From contig BFEA01000132.1 of assembly GCA_003427395.1 (NCBI GenBank), forward strand, positions 994,290 to 1,058,289: 64,000 nt of DNA. Reading direction: 5' to 3'. The stretch is from Chara braunii (taxonomy: Eukaryota; Streptophyta; Charophyceae; Charales; Characeae). Of the stretch, positions 21,461-32,060 are shown piece by piece; position 1 is the stretch's first letter; every line of letters starts with the position of its first letter. The position numbers and the translations under genes are program-made. The notes beneath the pieces were generated by a model, which was not told the DNA's origin, did not search any database, and saw only the letters and a program-made list of their open reading frames with translations.

Positions 21461-22104
21461 GTTGATGCAGACCCCGACACCAGCTAAGGCCCTTTTCGAT
21501 GGCGTCCTAGGCTAATTGCACTCATGGCACAGTTCCCACCACCTCGCAGAAAAGCCATCCACACTCCTCTCCCTAAACTTTTAAGCAGGATAGAGGAATT
21601 TCATTAGCCTCCCATTCACGCGCAGGCCCGCACGACCCCTAAAGCCGGCGCGGAGATCCTACTTGAAAGGGAAGGAATAAAGATAACATAAAAAATACAA
21701 TAAATAATAGTAAGGTGAAAATAAATGCAATAGATAAAGACAATGCCATAAATTGCGGAAGGGACTTCGGCCCCGCGATAGCAAAACCATAGTGGATAGT
21801 CCCATCGGGTCCTCATCCCCGCGGTTTTCTTCCCGCCGCTCTCATGCCTCCACGCAGTCGCTTGCTAGTCTCGATCCCTGAATCTCTCTGATGAAAGTGT
21901 GATGCTGTAACCAATAATGCTAGGCCCAAGGTTGGGTCTGGTATTTGACAGACAACTAAATAAACAGATATTGCGCGGCGCGTAGATCTACCGAAACGTC
22001 CTCAATAATCACACCGTTGTCGATGTCGCCCTCCGTACGTACGCGCAAGTCACAAGCAATCATACCAATCACGAGACAAAATTTTGTTAGTCCTAGTTTA
22101 ATCA

Positions 22105-22192
22105 TAAGAATCGAACTCAGGCCGACGACCACCGCTCTTGTCCAACAATTTTCACTACTCATAAATAACCTCCTCACTGACCATTGGCTAGC
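22105..22192 (-). mobile_element. SINE-like tRNA-derived head, long A-B spacing
   Basis: Minus strand box A-like TAGCCAATGGTCAGTGAGG (about 22170-22190) and box B-like GAGTTCGATTC (22109-22119), separated by about 50 bases. That is longer than in a tRNA but seen in SINEs. GCGGTGGTCGTCGGCCTGAG precedes box B. Weak evidence. Confidence 0.3.
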
Positions 22193-22789
22193 ACAATGAC
22201 CACTTAATCGTATCTCAGCGTTGCTTTGCAGTGAGTGCTCTCTACTCTTTGTGAGAAAGATACAGAGCTCTATCAACAGGTTGGTGTGCGGCGGTGCTGG
22301 ATCGTGCCGAGTGCCGATGAAGTGACGAAAGACTTGAAAAACAATACATTGTCTCCTCGTGGCCTCTCAATTGGCACTGTTGCCATGTTGGACCTATTAG
22401 ATCCTTCTGTTGCCATGGCCTCTCTCTCTGTTCTCTTTTGTCCACGTGTCGCTACGGATATACAATGGACTTCAGTAATGAGAAACAAACTGAAAGCACA
22501 AAAGAGAAGGTTGAACTCCTAGCCGGAGCGGCAAAATATTTGGACTAGAGAGCAATTAATAAAAAAATAAATATAATTCAGAAGTACGAGATCCCTTCGA
22601 GCGGAATCCGATCTGGTCAGACCAAGTGACAACATACAACAATGGAGAATTGAATGGTGTATAAGGTGCAGGTCAAGCGTCAGATTGTGCGTGATCAGTC
22701 TGCAAAACATACCACTCGAGATCCCCTCGGCAGCGAGAGCTCTAATAAAAAAAAAGAGCAACGAATTGCAGACAGAAAAGTGAGCGACA

Positions 22790-24000
22790 CTACGTCAACA
22801 GTTTTGAGTCCAAGGGGCTCTTCTTGTTTGGGGTTGGTCCCACTGAGTCCCTATGGGTCCCGAGGAGGTTGCCACCAAGTCTCAAGCAAGAAGAGTACCA
22901 GAAGGTCCTATACCAGAAGGTCCTACTTTAAACAAAGAAGCATGGCAATACCGTGGGAAGTCGGTGGATTGTATGTNGAAAAGAAAGCAATTCAATGAAC
23001 GCGAGCGCCTTCATAGACCCCGTAACGACTGACTCGAAAGAGGAGAGCATGATTGATTTCATGCTAATACGCCAGTACTCACCCAATTTCATTTCAATTG
23101 AGGATCTAGTTAGTTCCTAAGGCGAGCGGCTCGACTGACTCCTAGTCGTATTCCGTACTAAAAAATGAATTTCAACTTCAAGAGAGAACCTACGGACTAC
23201 ATTCATTTAGAATGAAAAGACAAAGCACTGTAGAAAGATATGGCATTCCAAGGAAGATTCTTCATCTCTACATTCATCAGGTTCGTAAGCAGTTTGCGCA
23301 CCAATGCACACAACCAAGACTTCAGAGTAGTAGGAAAGAGACCCAAAAGTGTCTTGTTGTAGAACGATATGGTATTCCAAGCAAGATACTTCATCTCTAC
23401 ATCCATCAGGCTAGTAAGCAGTTTGCACACCAGTCCATACAACCAAGACTTCATAGGAGTAGGAAAGAGACCCAGAAGTACTCCAACAGGACAAACAATA
23501 CCATGCACACACACACAAGCAACCCTTAGGTGCACGACACTTACCTAAGTGGCCCGGACTCTGAGATGAATTATAACTCACCCCTCATCCTCATATGGTC
23601 CTCCTAACCCTATTCGCTACCTCTACACTAGTGTCCTGTCATGTAGGAGGATCTGACTCCAACATCAAAATGCAACACCGGACCCCCCGCTGATGCTGAA
23701 GAACAAAGTAGCAACTTGCAGTCTGTAGATGCAGAATGGCTGCCTCCCTCAAAATCACCTACTTGACGGAGCCCCTTAAGTTACCAAGTGTCTCCCATAG
23801 GTCAGATTCCAGGTGAGAGAGCCTCTGACTGTCGCCTCTCTCAACTTGTCGCATGAAGTCCTCTTGATGTGTCTCGCCACCACAAGCACACTCTCAACCA
23901 ACCTGGTCAGGTTCGGTGTCGACCCAACACGACCTAACCAGCTGGGGGCAACTTCCCTAACCCATGCTGCCCCACTTCCCACTTTAGATCAGCCCTAACC
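22790..24000 (-). mobile_element. Family-I 5' leader (minus strand), truncated
   Basis: Reverse-oriented match to the leaders downstream of the primer sites at 58807 and 60316, and to 52776-54046. Shared phrases: TGTGTCTCGCCACC, GTCAGGTTCGGTGTCGACC / GTCGACATC, and the GGTCCCACT block at about 22835. Inside it, a 129-bp stretch is duplicated in tandem (GTAGAAAGATATGG at 23230, GTAGAACGATATGG at 23359). The duplication does not break the frame, which explains the paired frames on both strands here. The primer site and LTR end that should lie at about 24000 are missing: the leader joins directly to the interior of the LTR. Confidence 0.6.
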
Positions 24001-24003
24001 CTA

Positions 24004-24979
24004 GCCATGGCCGCCCGTATTCCTCCTTCCTCCAAGGCCGAGGCTATGGCGGACTACCAGGGATTCACCCTACTGTCCAAAGGACAACACAAAGCAGCTA
24101 TGGCTGCTCGAGCTCAGGCCGCCATGCCTGACTCTGCCTCGAAGCTTCTTGGTGTAACTCTACCCCAACAGGGGCCTTCCTGTTGCAACGCCCACCAAGG
24201 TGATGAAGATAGCAACAACCATAGCCAGGTAAGTACCTCTAGCGCTCCCCCTTCCTAGTCCTGGTTTTCTTCCTTCTCTCTGTCCTTGCTCCTTCCCCAG
24301 CAGCATTGCTCCAAGCTATCGCTGCTCCAGCCTGCGCTCCAACCAGTGTGTCGCCAAACTTGCACATCGACAATGAGGAGCACCTTGCTCCTCCTTGAGA
24401 TATAGCGGCCTGCTTGTCTCTTGGCGAGTGACTTCCTAGGCCGCGCGGCCTCCAAGCAACCGATACCTCCTCCGTTTCGGAGGGAACATCATTGCAGATT
24501 TGATATTGCCCGTATAGGACTCAAACTGGTTGGACTGGTGCCCACCTAGACGTAGCCTACAACTACTGGGCCTATGAAAATGCCAACTTTTGTCTTCTTA
24601 TGCTCGGCCTCGAGTACCCGATGCATCTACCTCTACCTGGTGTGGTACTGGCGTACCTGCTACTTGAGTGGTTTCCGCTGCTTCAAGTGTCGCGGGCCTC
24701 TTTCCCGACCACATGAGTGTTTCCCCCTGCGGCAACCCTCAATGTCACGGCCACAGGTAAGTACCAGTTCGGGCCCTCTTAACGAACAAGTGCCCTTGCG
24801 GGTCACACACACACACTCAAGCCGACAAGCACTCAAACAGGCATGCAAACCAGCAAGCATGCATACACACACACTGAGAGAACTCGGCAACAAGCGGGAA
24901 ACTCAACAAGGCATTCATTCCATGAGCAAAACTCATAAATCTGTTGTGTGTCTCAGTCCGTGTTTGGCAAGTCATTACA
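24004..24979 (-). mobile_element. Family-I LTR (minus strand), 3' end missing
   Basis: Begins (minus strand) at 24979 with TGTAATGAC and matches the reference LTR 57411-58804 through its GT/CA tract, the GAGGGAACATCATTGCAGA block and the GCAGCTATGGCTGCT unit. The last 400 or so bases of the LTR are absent. It carries two plus-strand CAGGTAAGTACC motifs (at about 24227 and 24755). Confidence 0.75.
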
Positions 24980-24985
24980 ATTGCA

Positions 24986-25430
24986 GGCAAGGGGTCTAAC
25001 CGAAGTTCAGGTAAGGGAGCCATAACACACCTCCCCAAGAACTCAAAGATTCCTGAGAAGCCGGAGGGTGCTTCCACCAAGCCTTGGGAAGTCCTCCGCA
25101 TCAGTCAAAGAGAATGGGAGAGAAGTTCCAAACTGCGCGCGTGCGTGCATTGTGAAAAGCTTGGGCACGTTGTGCAGGAGCGTTACTGTTTGCAAGGAAA
25201 AAGGCAAATATAGTAGAAGAGTTATCAGCACTATCTACAGAAGAGAAGCTGAACAGTCAACTGCAGTCCCCTCCAAGGACCTTGAACTTGACCAACAACC
25301 TGTTCTTAAAGCATGGACCAAAGCTGAAATCAAGGTTTTTGCAGTCCGAGTACTTTCCACCGAGCCTTGGGAGGAGTCTAAGGAAGTCAACTTCCATTCT
25401 CACCTGGAACATTGGTTGCAGCTCAAGTAG
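24986..25430 (+). pseudogene. Ty3/gypsy gag C-terminus and protease start, family I
   Basis: Homologous to 63165-63600 near the window end. The gag part (to TAG near 25213) contains a zinc-knuckle region at 25142-25183 reading CVHCEKLGHVVQER, in which the fourth ligand (Cys in the 63-kb copy) is Arg, so the knuckle is broken. From about 25215 the reading moves to another frame, with the TEPWEE...HSHLEHWLQLK block that precedes protease, and ends at TAG 25428-25430 where the other copy has CAG. The upstream gag is absent: the copy starts abruptly beside the minus-strand LTR at 24979. Confidence 0.7.
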
Positions 25431-25901
25431 CAATATCGTGTGCAAGGGAGTTCGGAATTGATCTTTTTTAAGCTGCTTATCAATCGTCGATACATCAGTG
25501 TTTGATTGCTAATGGCTCCAAAGCTAACTTATTTTCTCCTAACGGGATTCGTGAGGCGGGCGTGGGAATGAAGAAAGTGGAATTGCAGAACCTTTGTTAG
25601 GCTCAGGTGGGCAACCAAGACATTGTCACCTCAACACATGTTGTCAAAGGTGTCCGCGTCACCTTTGACAAAGATCGCACTGTCACACTTAAGTTGATTT
25701 TCTATGTCCTCAACAAGTGTCCCTTCGATGTGGTTATTGGTTTGGGCTTCTTAAAGGCCCATTGTCTAAGGAGTGCATGGGTGGATACTCAATTCGTGGT
25801 GCGTGACGCGAAGGGGAACGAGTGTACTGTCTTGTTGGGCGAGACGAGTGAGTCCCTAGTGACTCCTTTGAGTGTGAACAAATTTTGTAGGTCAGTGCGC
25901 A
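25431..25901 (+). pseudogene. Retropepsin-like region, family I
   Basis: From about 25440 the sequence matches the protease region at 63610-64000. A stop near 25600 and frame changes break it. 25607-25901 encodes the C-terminal half, with the CPFDVVIGLGFLKAH block, the counterpart of the conserved hydrophobic ILG motif of retropepsins, followed by a linker. The expected catalytic D-S/T-G reads as ANGS in the best frame, so activity is not expected. The frame is cut at 25901 by the block ending at 28401 and resumes there in phase. Confidence 0.6.
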
Positions 25902-28401
25902 CACTTTCAACCGGTAGAAGCGATCTGCCAGCACACCGACCGATCCCTGTGTGTCGCCCCACGTCTGTTCTTCGCGAGACGAACGATCGGGGCTCCTGAA
26001 ACCTGCAAGAAAATGGTCAGTCCAAATCCACGCAATAAGAACCAGACAGGACCGTAAACACAACGATGAGAAGCTCATAGACTGATGTTTGGAAGGAACA
26101 AAAAGGACATTTCCATATAATCCAAAATGACGGGGTTCACTACGCTACTCCCGGGCCCAGAGATAGGTCTCTCGTTCTGGTCAGGGAAATCAGTCTGAGT
26201 CCCGACCGTCCTCGTTGACAACCTAGGGCGAACGCCCGTGCGCGCAATCACCCAGGTTGTGCGCGGGGGCTGCGTGGTGCTGTGAGCCCGGGCACGCGGG
26301 TTCCCTAATTGTGCGCGGGGGCTGCGTGGTGCGCGTGCCTGTGCGAGTGGGCACTTCGACTTTGCGTGGGGGCTGCGCGGTGCTGCACGCTGGTGCGTTC
26401 GGGCACTTCAACTGTGCACGGGGGCTGCGTCCCCGTGCGCGCGAATTCCCTGACCGTGCGAGGGGGCTGCGTGGTGTTGTGCGCCCGTGTGCACGGGCAC
26501 TTCGGCCGTGTCAAGTGACTCTTCGACTGTGCGTGGTGGCTGCGTGCTCGTGCGCGCGAGTTCCCTGTCTGTGCGCAGGGGTTGTGCGGTGCTGCGCGCC
26601 GTGCGCGCGAGTTCCCTATCCGTGCGGGGGCGCTGCATGGTGCTGCTCGCCTGTGTGCGCGGTTACTTCGACTGTACGCGGAGATTGCGCGTTGCTGTGT
26701 GCCCGTGCGCGGGGGCTGCACGGTGCTGCGCGCCTGTGCTCGCGAGTTCCGAGACTGTGCGCGGGGGCTGCATGCTGCTATGCGCCTGAGCGCGCGAGTT
26801 CCTTGACCGTGTGCAGGGGCTGCGCGGTGTTGTGTGCCCGTGCGCACGGGCACTTCGGCTGTGCACGGGCGCGCACGACTTCGCTGACCGTGCGAGGGGG
26901 CTGCGTGGTGCGGCGCGCGGGCACTTCGGCTGTGCGCGGGGGCTTCTCGTTGCTGCGCGCCCGTGCGCATGAGTTCCTTGACCGTGCGCGGGGGTTGCGC
27001 GGTGCTGCACGAGGGCACTTCGACTGTGGGCGGGGGCTGCGTGCTGCTGCACAGCCGTGCCCGCGAGTTCCCTGGTCGTGCGGGGGGGCTGCGAGGTGCT
27101 GCGGGCCCGTGCTTGCTGGCACTTCGGTTGTGCGCAGGGGCTGCGTGCTGCTGCACGCCTGTGCGCTAGAGTTCCCTGATCGTGCGATGGGACTGCACGG
27201 TGCTGCGCGCCCGTGCACACATGCACTTCGGCCGAGCGCGGGGGTGTGCGTTGCTGCGTGCCTGTGCGCGCGGGTACTTGGTTGTGCGCGGGGGCTGCGC
27301 ACTGCGCGCGCCCGTGCGAGTCCATGCCCAATACCTTTGCGCGGGTACTTCGGCTGTGCGCAGGGGCTGCGCACTTCGTGGGCCGTGCGTGTCCGTGCCC
27401 GATACCTCTTCCCGCTTACCTCCCCGTCAGTGCGCCTCGTCGCTTCTTCTCTCCCCCGGCATTCTCCTCCCGTGGTGCTCCTAGATGTACGCAAGTTCCA
27501 ACTGTTCAACTACCTCCTGAGCTAGCACACCCGTGCCAGCTTCGTACGCCTCTGGAAGTGTCAGGCGCAACTCACGCTCCGAAGCTCCCGTAGTGCGCTC
27601 GTAAGTACGTATGTCGGAAGTGGATCCTGGGCCCGGTTGGGCTTTTATACTTTGTCGAGGCCCTTTCGGAGTGTGCCTCAGCCCTCGCATGCTCCAGGAC
27701 TGCCGACAAGCCCGGGCCAATTTGGGTCCCCGAAAAGTTTCCTGCGAAGGGGGCCTTTTTGTCGGGTACAGGGCCTTTTGCAGCGCCCCGGTACCGAGGC
27801 TCATCCCGAGTCTAAGCCCTAGCCTACCCAGGCTCTTGTTGTCCCCACGTAAAAAGTACCAGGGCCTTGTCAAATTTCGCAAGGCCTGGTCTCGGAATTG
27901 ATGAGTTCACGGCCCGAGGGCCCCTTTCCCAGCCTCAGGCCCCGCAGGTTCCCTTTTAGGCCAAGCGCGCCCGCACAACGATTTCTCGTTGTATAGATCC
28001 CCTGATGAATTCAAGTGTCGACCGCTGCTCGATCCGTCCTGAGGGCTCGTCTTAAGAGCCCAGTGCTCTCTTTTGTCTGGCCCATCGCCTGACACTAAGT
28101 GTAAATCCTGCCTTCTCATTCTTGACGCTGTCTGGAGCCTTTGGCGTTGCCCTTGTTGTCATGTTCTTACATCGTGACCACGATAGGCCTCCATAGTGTT
28201 CATAGGGGAATGTTGTCTTTAGAGATTCGCGGGCCGCCCTCTTCTCGACGCTTCGGCCTTGATGCTTATGGTGTGGACCCGATATCACAGTCCTTCGATG
28301 TCGGCCGTGGTCTCACCCGTTAAAACAGGTAGATCCGGTGCCTGTCAAGTGTAATCAGCAAGGAAGTAAAGGGCGGCGTAACGCTAGAGCCGCCAGACAA
28401 C
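25902..28401. other. 2.5-kb insertion inside family-I pol, flanked by GCGCA
   Basis: GCGCA occurs at 25897-25901 and 28402-28406. The distance between the two is 2505 bases, a multiple of three. The protease linker before it and the VHVAFVKPIH segment after it are in the same codon phase, so leaving out the block gives one uninterrupted frame. This is what an insertion with a 5-bp target duplication would look like. The block contains the GC-rich minisatellite at 26245-27410 and 27480-28400, which has no recognised gene. Its ends (CACTTTC and GACAAC) are not LTR or TIR ends, so the element type is unknown. Confidence 0.5.
26245..27410 (+). repeat. GC-rich minisatellite, unit about 51 bp
   Basis: About two dozen units of the type GTGCGCGGGGGCTGCG followed by GGTGCTGCGCGCCCGTGCGC and ending alternately in a CACTTCGGCT or a GAGTTCCCTGACC form. 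Most are 51-52 bp, with shorter ones that tend to differ by multiples of three. Because the unit is near 17 codons, long open frames appear on both strands (422 residues forward, 283 and 243 reverse). They are repeats of the same Cys/Ala/Arg-rich peptide and are not genes. Confidence 0.85.
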
Positions 28402-28402
28402 G

Positions 28403-29728
28403 CGCAAAGAAGGTGAGCATGTGCATGTAGCCTTTGTAAAGCCTATCCATGTGTCTTGTACTTTTGTTGTGTTTTTTACCTCGAAAAATAACTCTACTTC
28501 TATTCCATCGACCTCTGTTCCATCTACGTCTAATCTTGTGTACCACACCGAACATGTTGGGAGCTTTTACGAACGTCCGGAGATGTTCGGGTGTTCGGCC
28601 TAAAATATTGAAAAAAAAAAAACTTTTTTTTTGGTTTCTAATTTTTAACTAGAGTTTGGTTACAAATTTGAGCATACTTCCCAGGCAACAGTTGTTTGTA
28701 TTACTATTTTACATAACATATATTTTTTCGAGATTTTTCTGAGAACTTTTTTTTTTTTTTTTTTTTTTAATGTTCACCTTCGGAGGGTTTTGGTGCTCGT
28801 TTGAGTTCGGTCACGAACGTTCCGGTTCGGTTACCGAATCCGAACACGATGCTACACTGGTCTAATCCAACTACTTTAAATTCGATTGTTATTGCTGTAA
28901 ATTCTCAAACTGATTTTTTTTCTCCTGATGAAGATGATCCTCCACTGGAAGTTCCAACAAACATTCGCCATCTACTAGATCATTTTCCGAAAGTGTTGGC
29001 TGAACCTTGTGGAGTACCCGAGCGTTTGGCCAAACACAACCGCGATAGTAGAAGGTAGTGTTCCTCCAAAGGGCTGCGTCTACCGTATGGGCCAAGGCGA
29101 GTTGGAGGAGTTGAGAAGACAGATTGATGACATGATTGATCGTGGATGGATTAGTCCTAGCGAGTCTGAGTTTGCTGCACCTGTCCTATTTGTGTCGATG
29201 AAAGAAGGCAAACTTCGGATGTGCATCGACTATTGTGGACTAAACCGTATCACTAGAAAGAACGCTTATCCCTTGTCACGCATAGATGATTTGGTGGATG
29301 TTGCAGGTGGGTGCAAGGTCTTCTCTAAGATCGACCTCAAGTCTGGCTACCACAAGATTGAAGTTGATCTAATTGACCAGCACAAAACTGCGTTCAAGAA
29401 ACCCAACGGGCTTTACAAATTTATCGTTATGTCCTTCGGTCTCACGAATGCATCAGCCACATTCCAGTGCCTCATGGACAAGGTTCTCCGCCATCAGCTC
29501 AACAGGTTTGTTGTTCTTTACCTCGATGACATCCTGATTTTCACCAAGTCCATGGATGAGCACGTCAAGCACCTTGAGGAAGTTTTGCAGTTTTTCAAGG
29601 AGGTGAAGCTGCACCTCAACTTAGAGAAATCTGAGTTTGGAAGGGTCAACATCATCTATCTTGGGCACCGGTTGTTTGCAAACGGCCTTGGGCCGGAGGC
29701 AACCATGGTTGAGGTCATACGAAAGTGA
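28403..29728 (+). pseudogene. Ty3/gypsy reverse transcriptase, family I
   Basis: The frame continues from the protease linker (28403), is broken by a hAT-like insertion (28536-28859) and resumes with the pre-RT segment (DEDDPPLEVP...). A one-base frameshift near 29035 moves it to the frame read from 29009. The RT core follows: VPPKGCVYRM, the LRMCIDYCGLN block (usually R-x-L-N), FSKIDLKSGYH, the FGLTNASATFQ block and the catalytic YLDD at 29519-29530, all in order and with usual spacing. A TGA at 29726-29728 ends the thumb region. RT copies retroelement RNA to cDNA; this copy is disabled. Confidence 0.85.
28528..28867 (+). mobile_element. hAT-like MITE inserted in family-I pol, 8-bp duplication
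   Basis: GTCTAATC flanks the element exactly at 28528-28535 and 28860-28867. The insert is 324 bp (28536-28859). Omitting it together with one copy of the duplication joins the host reading frame in phase (the codons for Ser-Asn before and Pro after). Ends: TTGTGTACCACACCGAACA on the left and, inwards from the right, CAGTGTAGCATCGTGTTCGG; they agree weakly as inverted repeats. Like the element at 11046-11812, it has subterminal CGTTCGG/CCGAAC words and an AT-rich core with poly(A)/poly(T) runs. Confidence 0.75.
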
Positions 29729-30412
29729 CCTCAACCGACAAATGTACAACTACTGCATTCCTTTCTTAATTTGGCTTCGTATTACCGAAAGTTTGTACGT
29801 AATTTTTCTGCCATTGCTCACCCACTCTCGGGACTAACAAGCAAAAATGTCACTTATGCGTGGTGTGAGAAATGTGAGACTGCGTTTCAGGCTTTGAAAG
29901 AAGCTTTGGTAAGTTATTTTGTGCTCCGCATTGTGGATCCCAACGGATGCGAGCCAGTATGGGATTGACGCTTTGCTGCAACAAGATGATGGTGATGACC
30001 TACGTCCGCTCGAATATTACAGCAAACACATGCCCAACCGCAAGTTAGCTACTACACATATATGTGTGAGCTCTATGCCTTGCAAGAGGCGCTAGCGCAT
30101 TGGAAGCACTAACTTTTGGGTCGTCACTTCAAGGTTTACTCAGATCATTAGACCTTGAAGTGGATCAAAACGCAAACTCATGTCTTCGACGTTGACCCGC
30201 TGGCTGCATGACATTGATGTTTACAAAATTGTGAACTGAAACACAAGGAAGGCTGTTATAATCGTGTCGCTGATGCTTTGTCTCGTCATCGTAAGTTTTT
30301 GACTTGCCTCGTGAGCTCATCTGACCTCCGAAGGAAACTGAAGAAGGATCTGGTCGAGCACAGTGCCAAGGATCTGGACCTTAGTCCCATCCTCGAGTAG
30401 ATCAAGGCTAGG
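29729..30412 (+). pseudogene. RNase H region, family I, heavily decayed
   Basis: Picks up after the TGA at 29726 in the same frame with the SYYRKFVRNFSAIAHPLS connection segment, then a frameshift with a small loss near 29950 in front of the QYGI block (the first RNase H catalytic Asp would fall there). Further frames give EYYSKHMPNRK, ELYALQEALAHWKH and a SDH with TLKW, all standard Ty3 RNase H landmarks, with stops at about 30110, 30150 and 30210. The tail VADALSRH marks the end of the domain. Not functional. Confidence 0.75.
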
Positions 30413-31348
30413 GTGCTCAAGGCTGACCCTAGCAGCCAGCCTAATTTTCACGAGTGCGAGGGTCTTGTAGTTCGATGCTATGGGAAGTTTGATTGTTTGT
30501 GTGTACCCAACCATGCGGCTCTCCGAACTCATTTCTGGGATTTTGCGCATGGTCGGAGTGGACACTTCGACTTTGAGAAGACTTACGGAAGTCCTTTGCA
30601 GCAGTTTGATTGGTCGGGAATGAAGGAATCCGCACAAAAGTTTATTGATGAATTTCAAGTTTGTCAAAGAACCAAGGCCCATAAGCATAAGCCTTATGCC
30701 CTGTTGAAACCCCTCCCCATTCTTGATGGACCCGGTGAGTCGGTTTCTATCGATTTCACGTACATGGGAAAGGTGAGTGAGGGAGGACATTCACAAGTCG
30801 TGGTCATCGTGGACCGTTTTTCTAAATTTCTGAACTTTATTCCTTTACCTCCTCATGCACCAACCGAGCTTGTGATTGAAGAACCTCACCAGCAGTACAT
30901 TTTGCAGTATGGCCCCCCAAGAACTCTTGTGAGTGATCGGGACACCAGGTTCATGAGTACTGATTGGAAGGACTTCACCTCTGAGATCTACGGCATTAAA
31001 CTCAATACAACTTCTGGTCAATACCCCGAAGCCAAAGGGTTGACCGAGGAAATCAACCAGACTGTCATTCAACTGCTTCTGGCGTTCATTGTTCCCGGTC
31101 AGAACACGTGGGACAAGGAGTTGCACAAAGTAAAGAGGTTGTATAACAAATCCATTCACTCCGCAACTGGCGCGACACAGAATCAACTGCAATACGGTTG
31201 GCAGTTGTGCAATCCTCTCTCCTATCTGTTCCCTGATCGGTCACCTGGTCTGATGCCCAGCATGCCTGGGTACAATGCCGAGTACGCACACTTGCTCAAA
31301 GTTGCTATTGCAGCGATGAACAAGCGCCAACATGCCATGATCAAGTAG
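30413..31348 (+). pseudogene. Ty3/gypsy integrase, family I, C-terminus lost
   Basis: Open for 311 codons. The N-terminal zinc domain has HGRSGH and the second half of CxxC (QVC), but the first Cys of that pair reads as Asp-Glu-Phe, so the HHCC site is damaged. The catalytic core keeps its triad: Asp in SIDFTY, Asp in VSDRDTRFMS, and Glu in the LTEEINQT block. The frame ends at TAG 31346-31348, exactly where the sequence joins LTR DNA, so the C-terminal domain (and any chromodomain) was deleted. Integrase would insert the cDNA; this one is defective. Confidence 0.85.
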
Positions 31349-31680
31349 TCCGCCGTAGGCTTGGAATGTGAGAGGAGGAAGAAGGGGGAAGCCATGGCTA
31401 TTGTGGACTTATTGTTGTGCTAGTAGTAAGAGGGAACTTCAGATATTGATTCTGGTTCATCCACTCATTGTTATTATTTTTATTTGGACGAAGAATAAGA
31501 TTGGCGAAGTCAAGGAGGAGGAGGAAGGTGGAGTGAGAAGGGGGATTTGTCATTGGTCGTGCTGGTGTACATCTTCTTCTTCTTCGTCTATCTCTCTTCT
31601 TTGGTCTCTATCTCTTTGCAAGTGCTGGCATTATCCTTCATTGTGAATTTACACTTTGGGAATGACCAGGATCGTAACAC
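31349..31680 (+). mobile_element. Family-I 3' LTR, last third only
   Basis: Joins directly to the integrase frame and matches the reference LTR (57411-58804) from its GTGAGAGGAGGAAG block through GATATTGATTCTGG, GTTCATCCACTCATTG, the CTTCTTCTTC tract and TTTGCACTTTGGGAATGACC to the terminal GGATCGTAACA at 31680. The integrase-LTR junction at about 31346-31360 therefore marks a deletion that removed the end of pol, the polypurine tract and two thirds of the LTR. Confidence 0.8.
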
Positions 31681-32060
31681 CCCTCTAGTGCAGCCTTATT
31701 CTGGTCCCTGGTCATTAGTCTGGTCTGCCTAAGCTTAGCTTGATTTGCTCTTCTGGTAGCATTTCTGAGTTCCTTCTCTAACTGACAGCGAATGTTCTCT
31801 ACCTCCTGGGCCTCTAAGGCCTCCCTATTGAGTTGAGTAGGCTGGCTGTACTGCAAGTCACTCATCCCGCTGCTAGAAGAAACTTGGGAAACAGTCTGCG
31901 TGCCTGACGGTGCTGCTGCTGTAGCCATTGCGGTTTCTCTTGCCTGCACTACTGCTGCTGCCTCCTCCCTATGTTGCTGCTCACGGCAGGCAGCGCTTTC
32001 TGCACGCAATGCTCTTTCTCCATCGGGCAGTAAAGGCCTGATATACGTGTGGCAATCTAC
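31681..32060 (-). pseudogene. Gag-like coiled-coil fragment
   Basis: A minus-strand frame (about 125 codons, main part 31638-32009) with an Arg/Glu/Gln/Ala-rich helical N-terminus, a Ser-rich linker (VSQVSSSSGMSDLQ) and a second charged helical segment ending RANQAKLRQTR. This composition is typical of the N-terminal part of gag proteins of plant-type Ty3 elements, but I cannot place it firmly. The frame ends in the DNA just beyond the LTR end at 31680. Confidence 0.35.

Larger units (their letters stand above)
20300..22780. other. Pyrimidine-rich, gene-free stretch with two tRNA-like heads
   Basis: 20340-21060 is C/T-rich with only short frames. 21260-21470 and 22100-22195 contain tRNA-like box A/box B pairs on the minus strand (listed separately). 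The remainder, including frames at 22235-22522 and 21956-22276, has no recognisable product. Confidence 0.4.

Noticed and set aside
23203-23535. 110- and 105-residue frames on opposite strands with internal duplication
   Set aside because: They lie in the non-coding leader of family I, and the duplication is a 129-bp tandem copy.
26257-27525. 422-residue forward frame and 283/243-residue reverse frames
   Set aside because: All are translations of one 51-bp GC-rich minisatellite unit.
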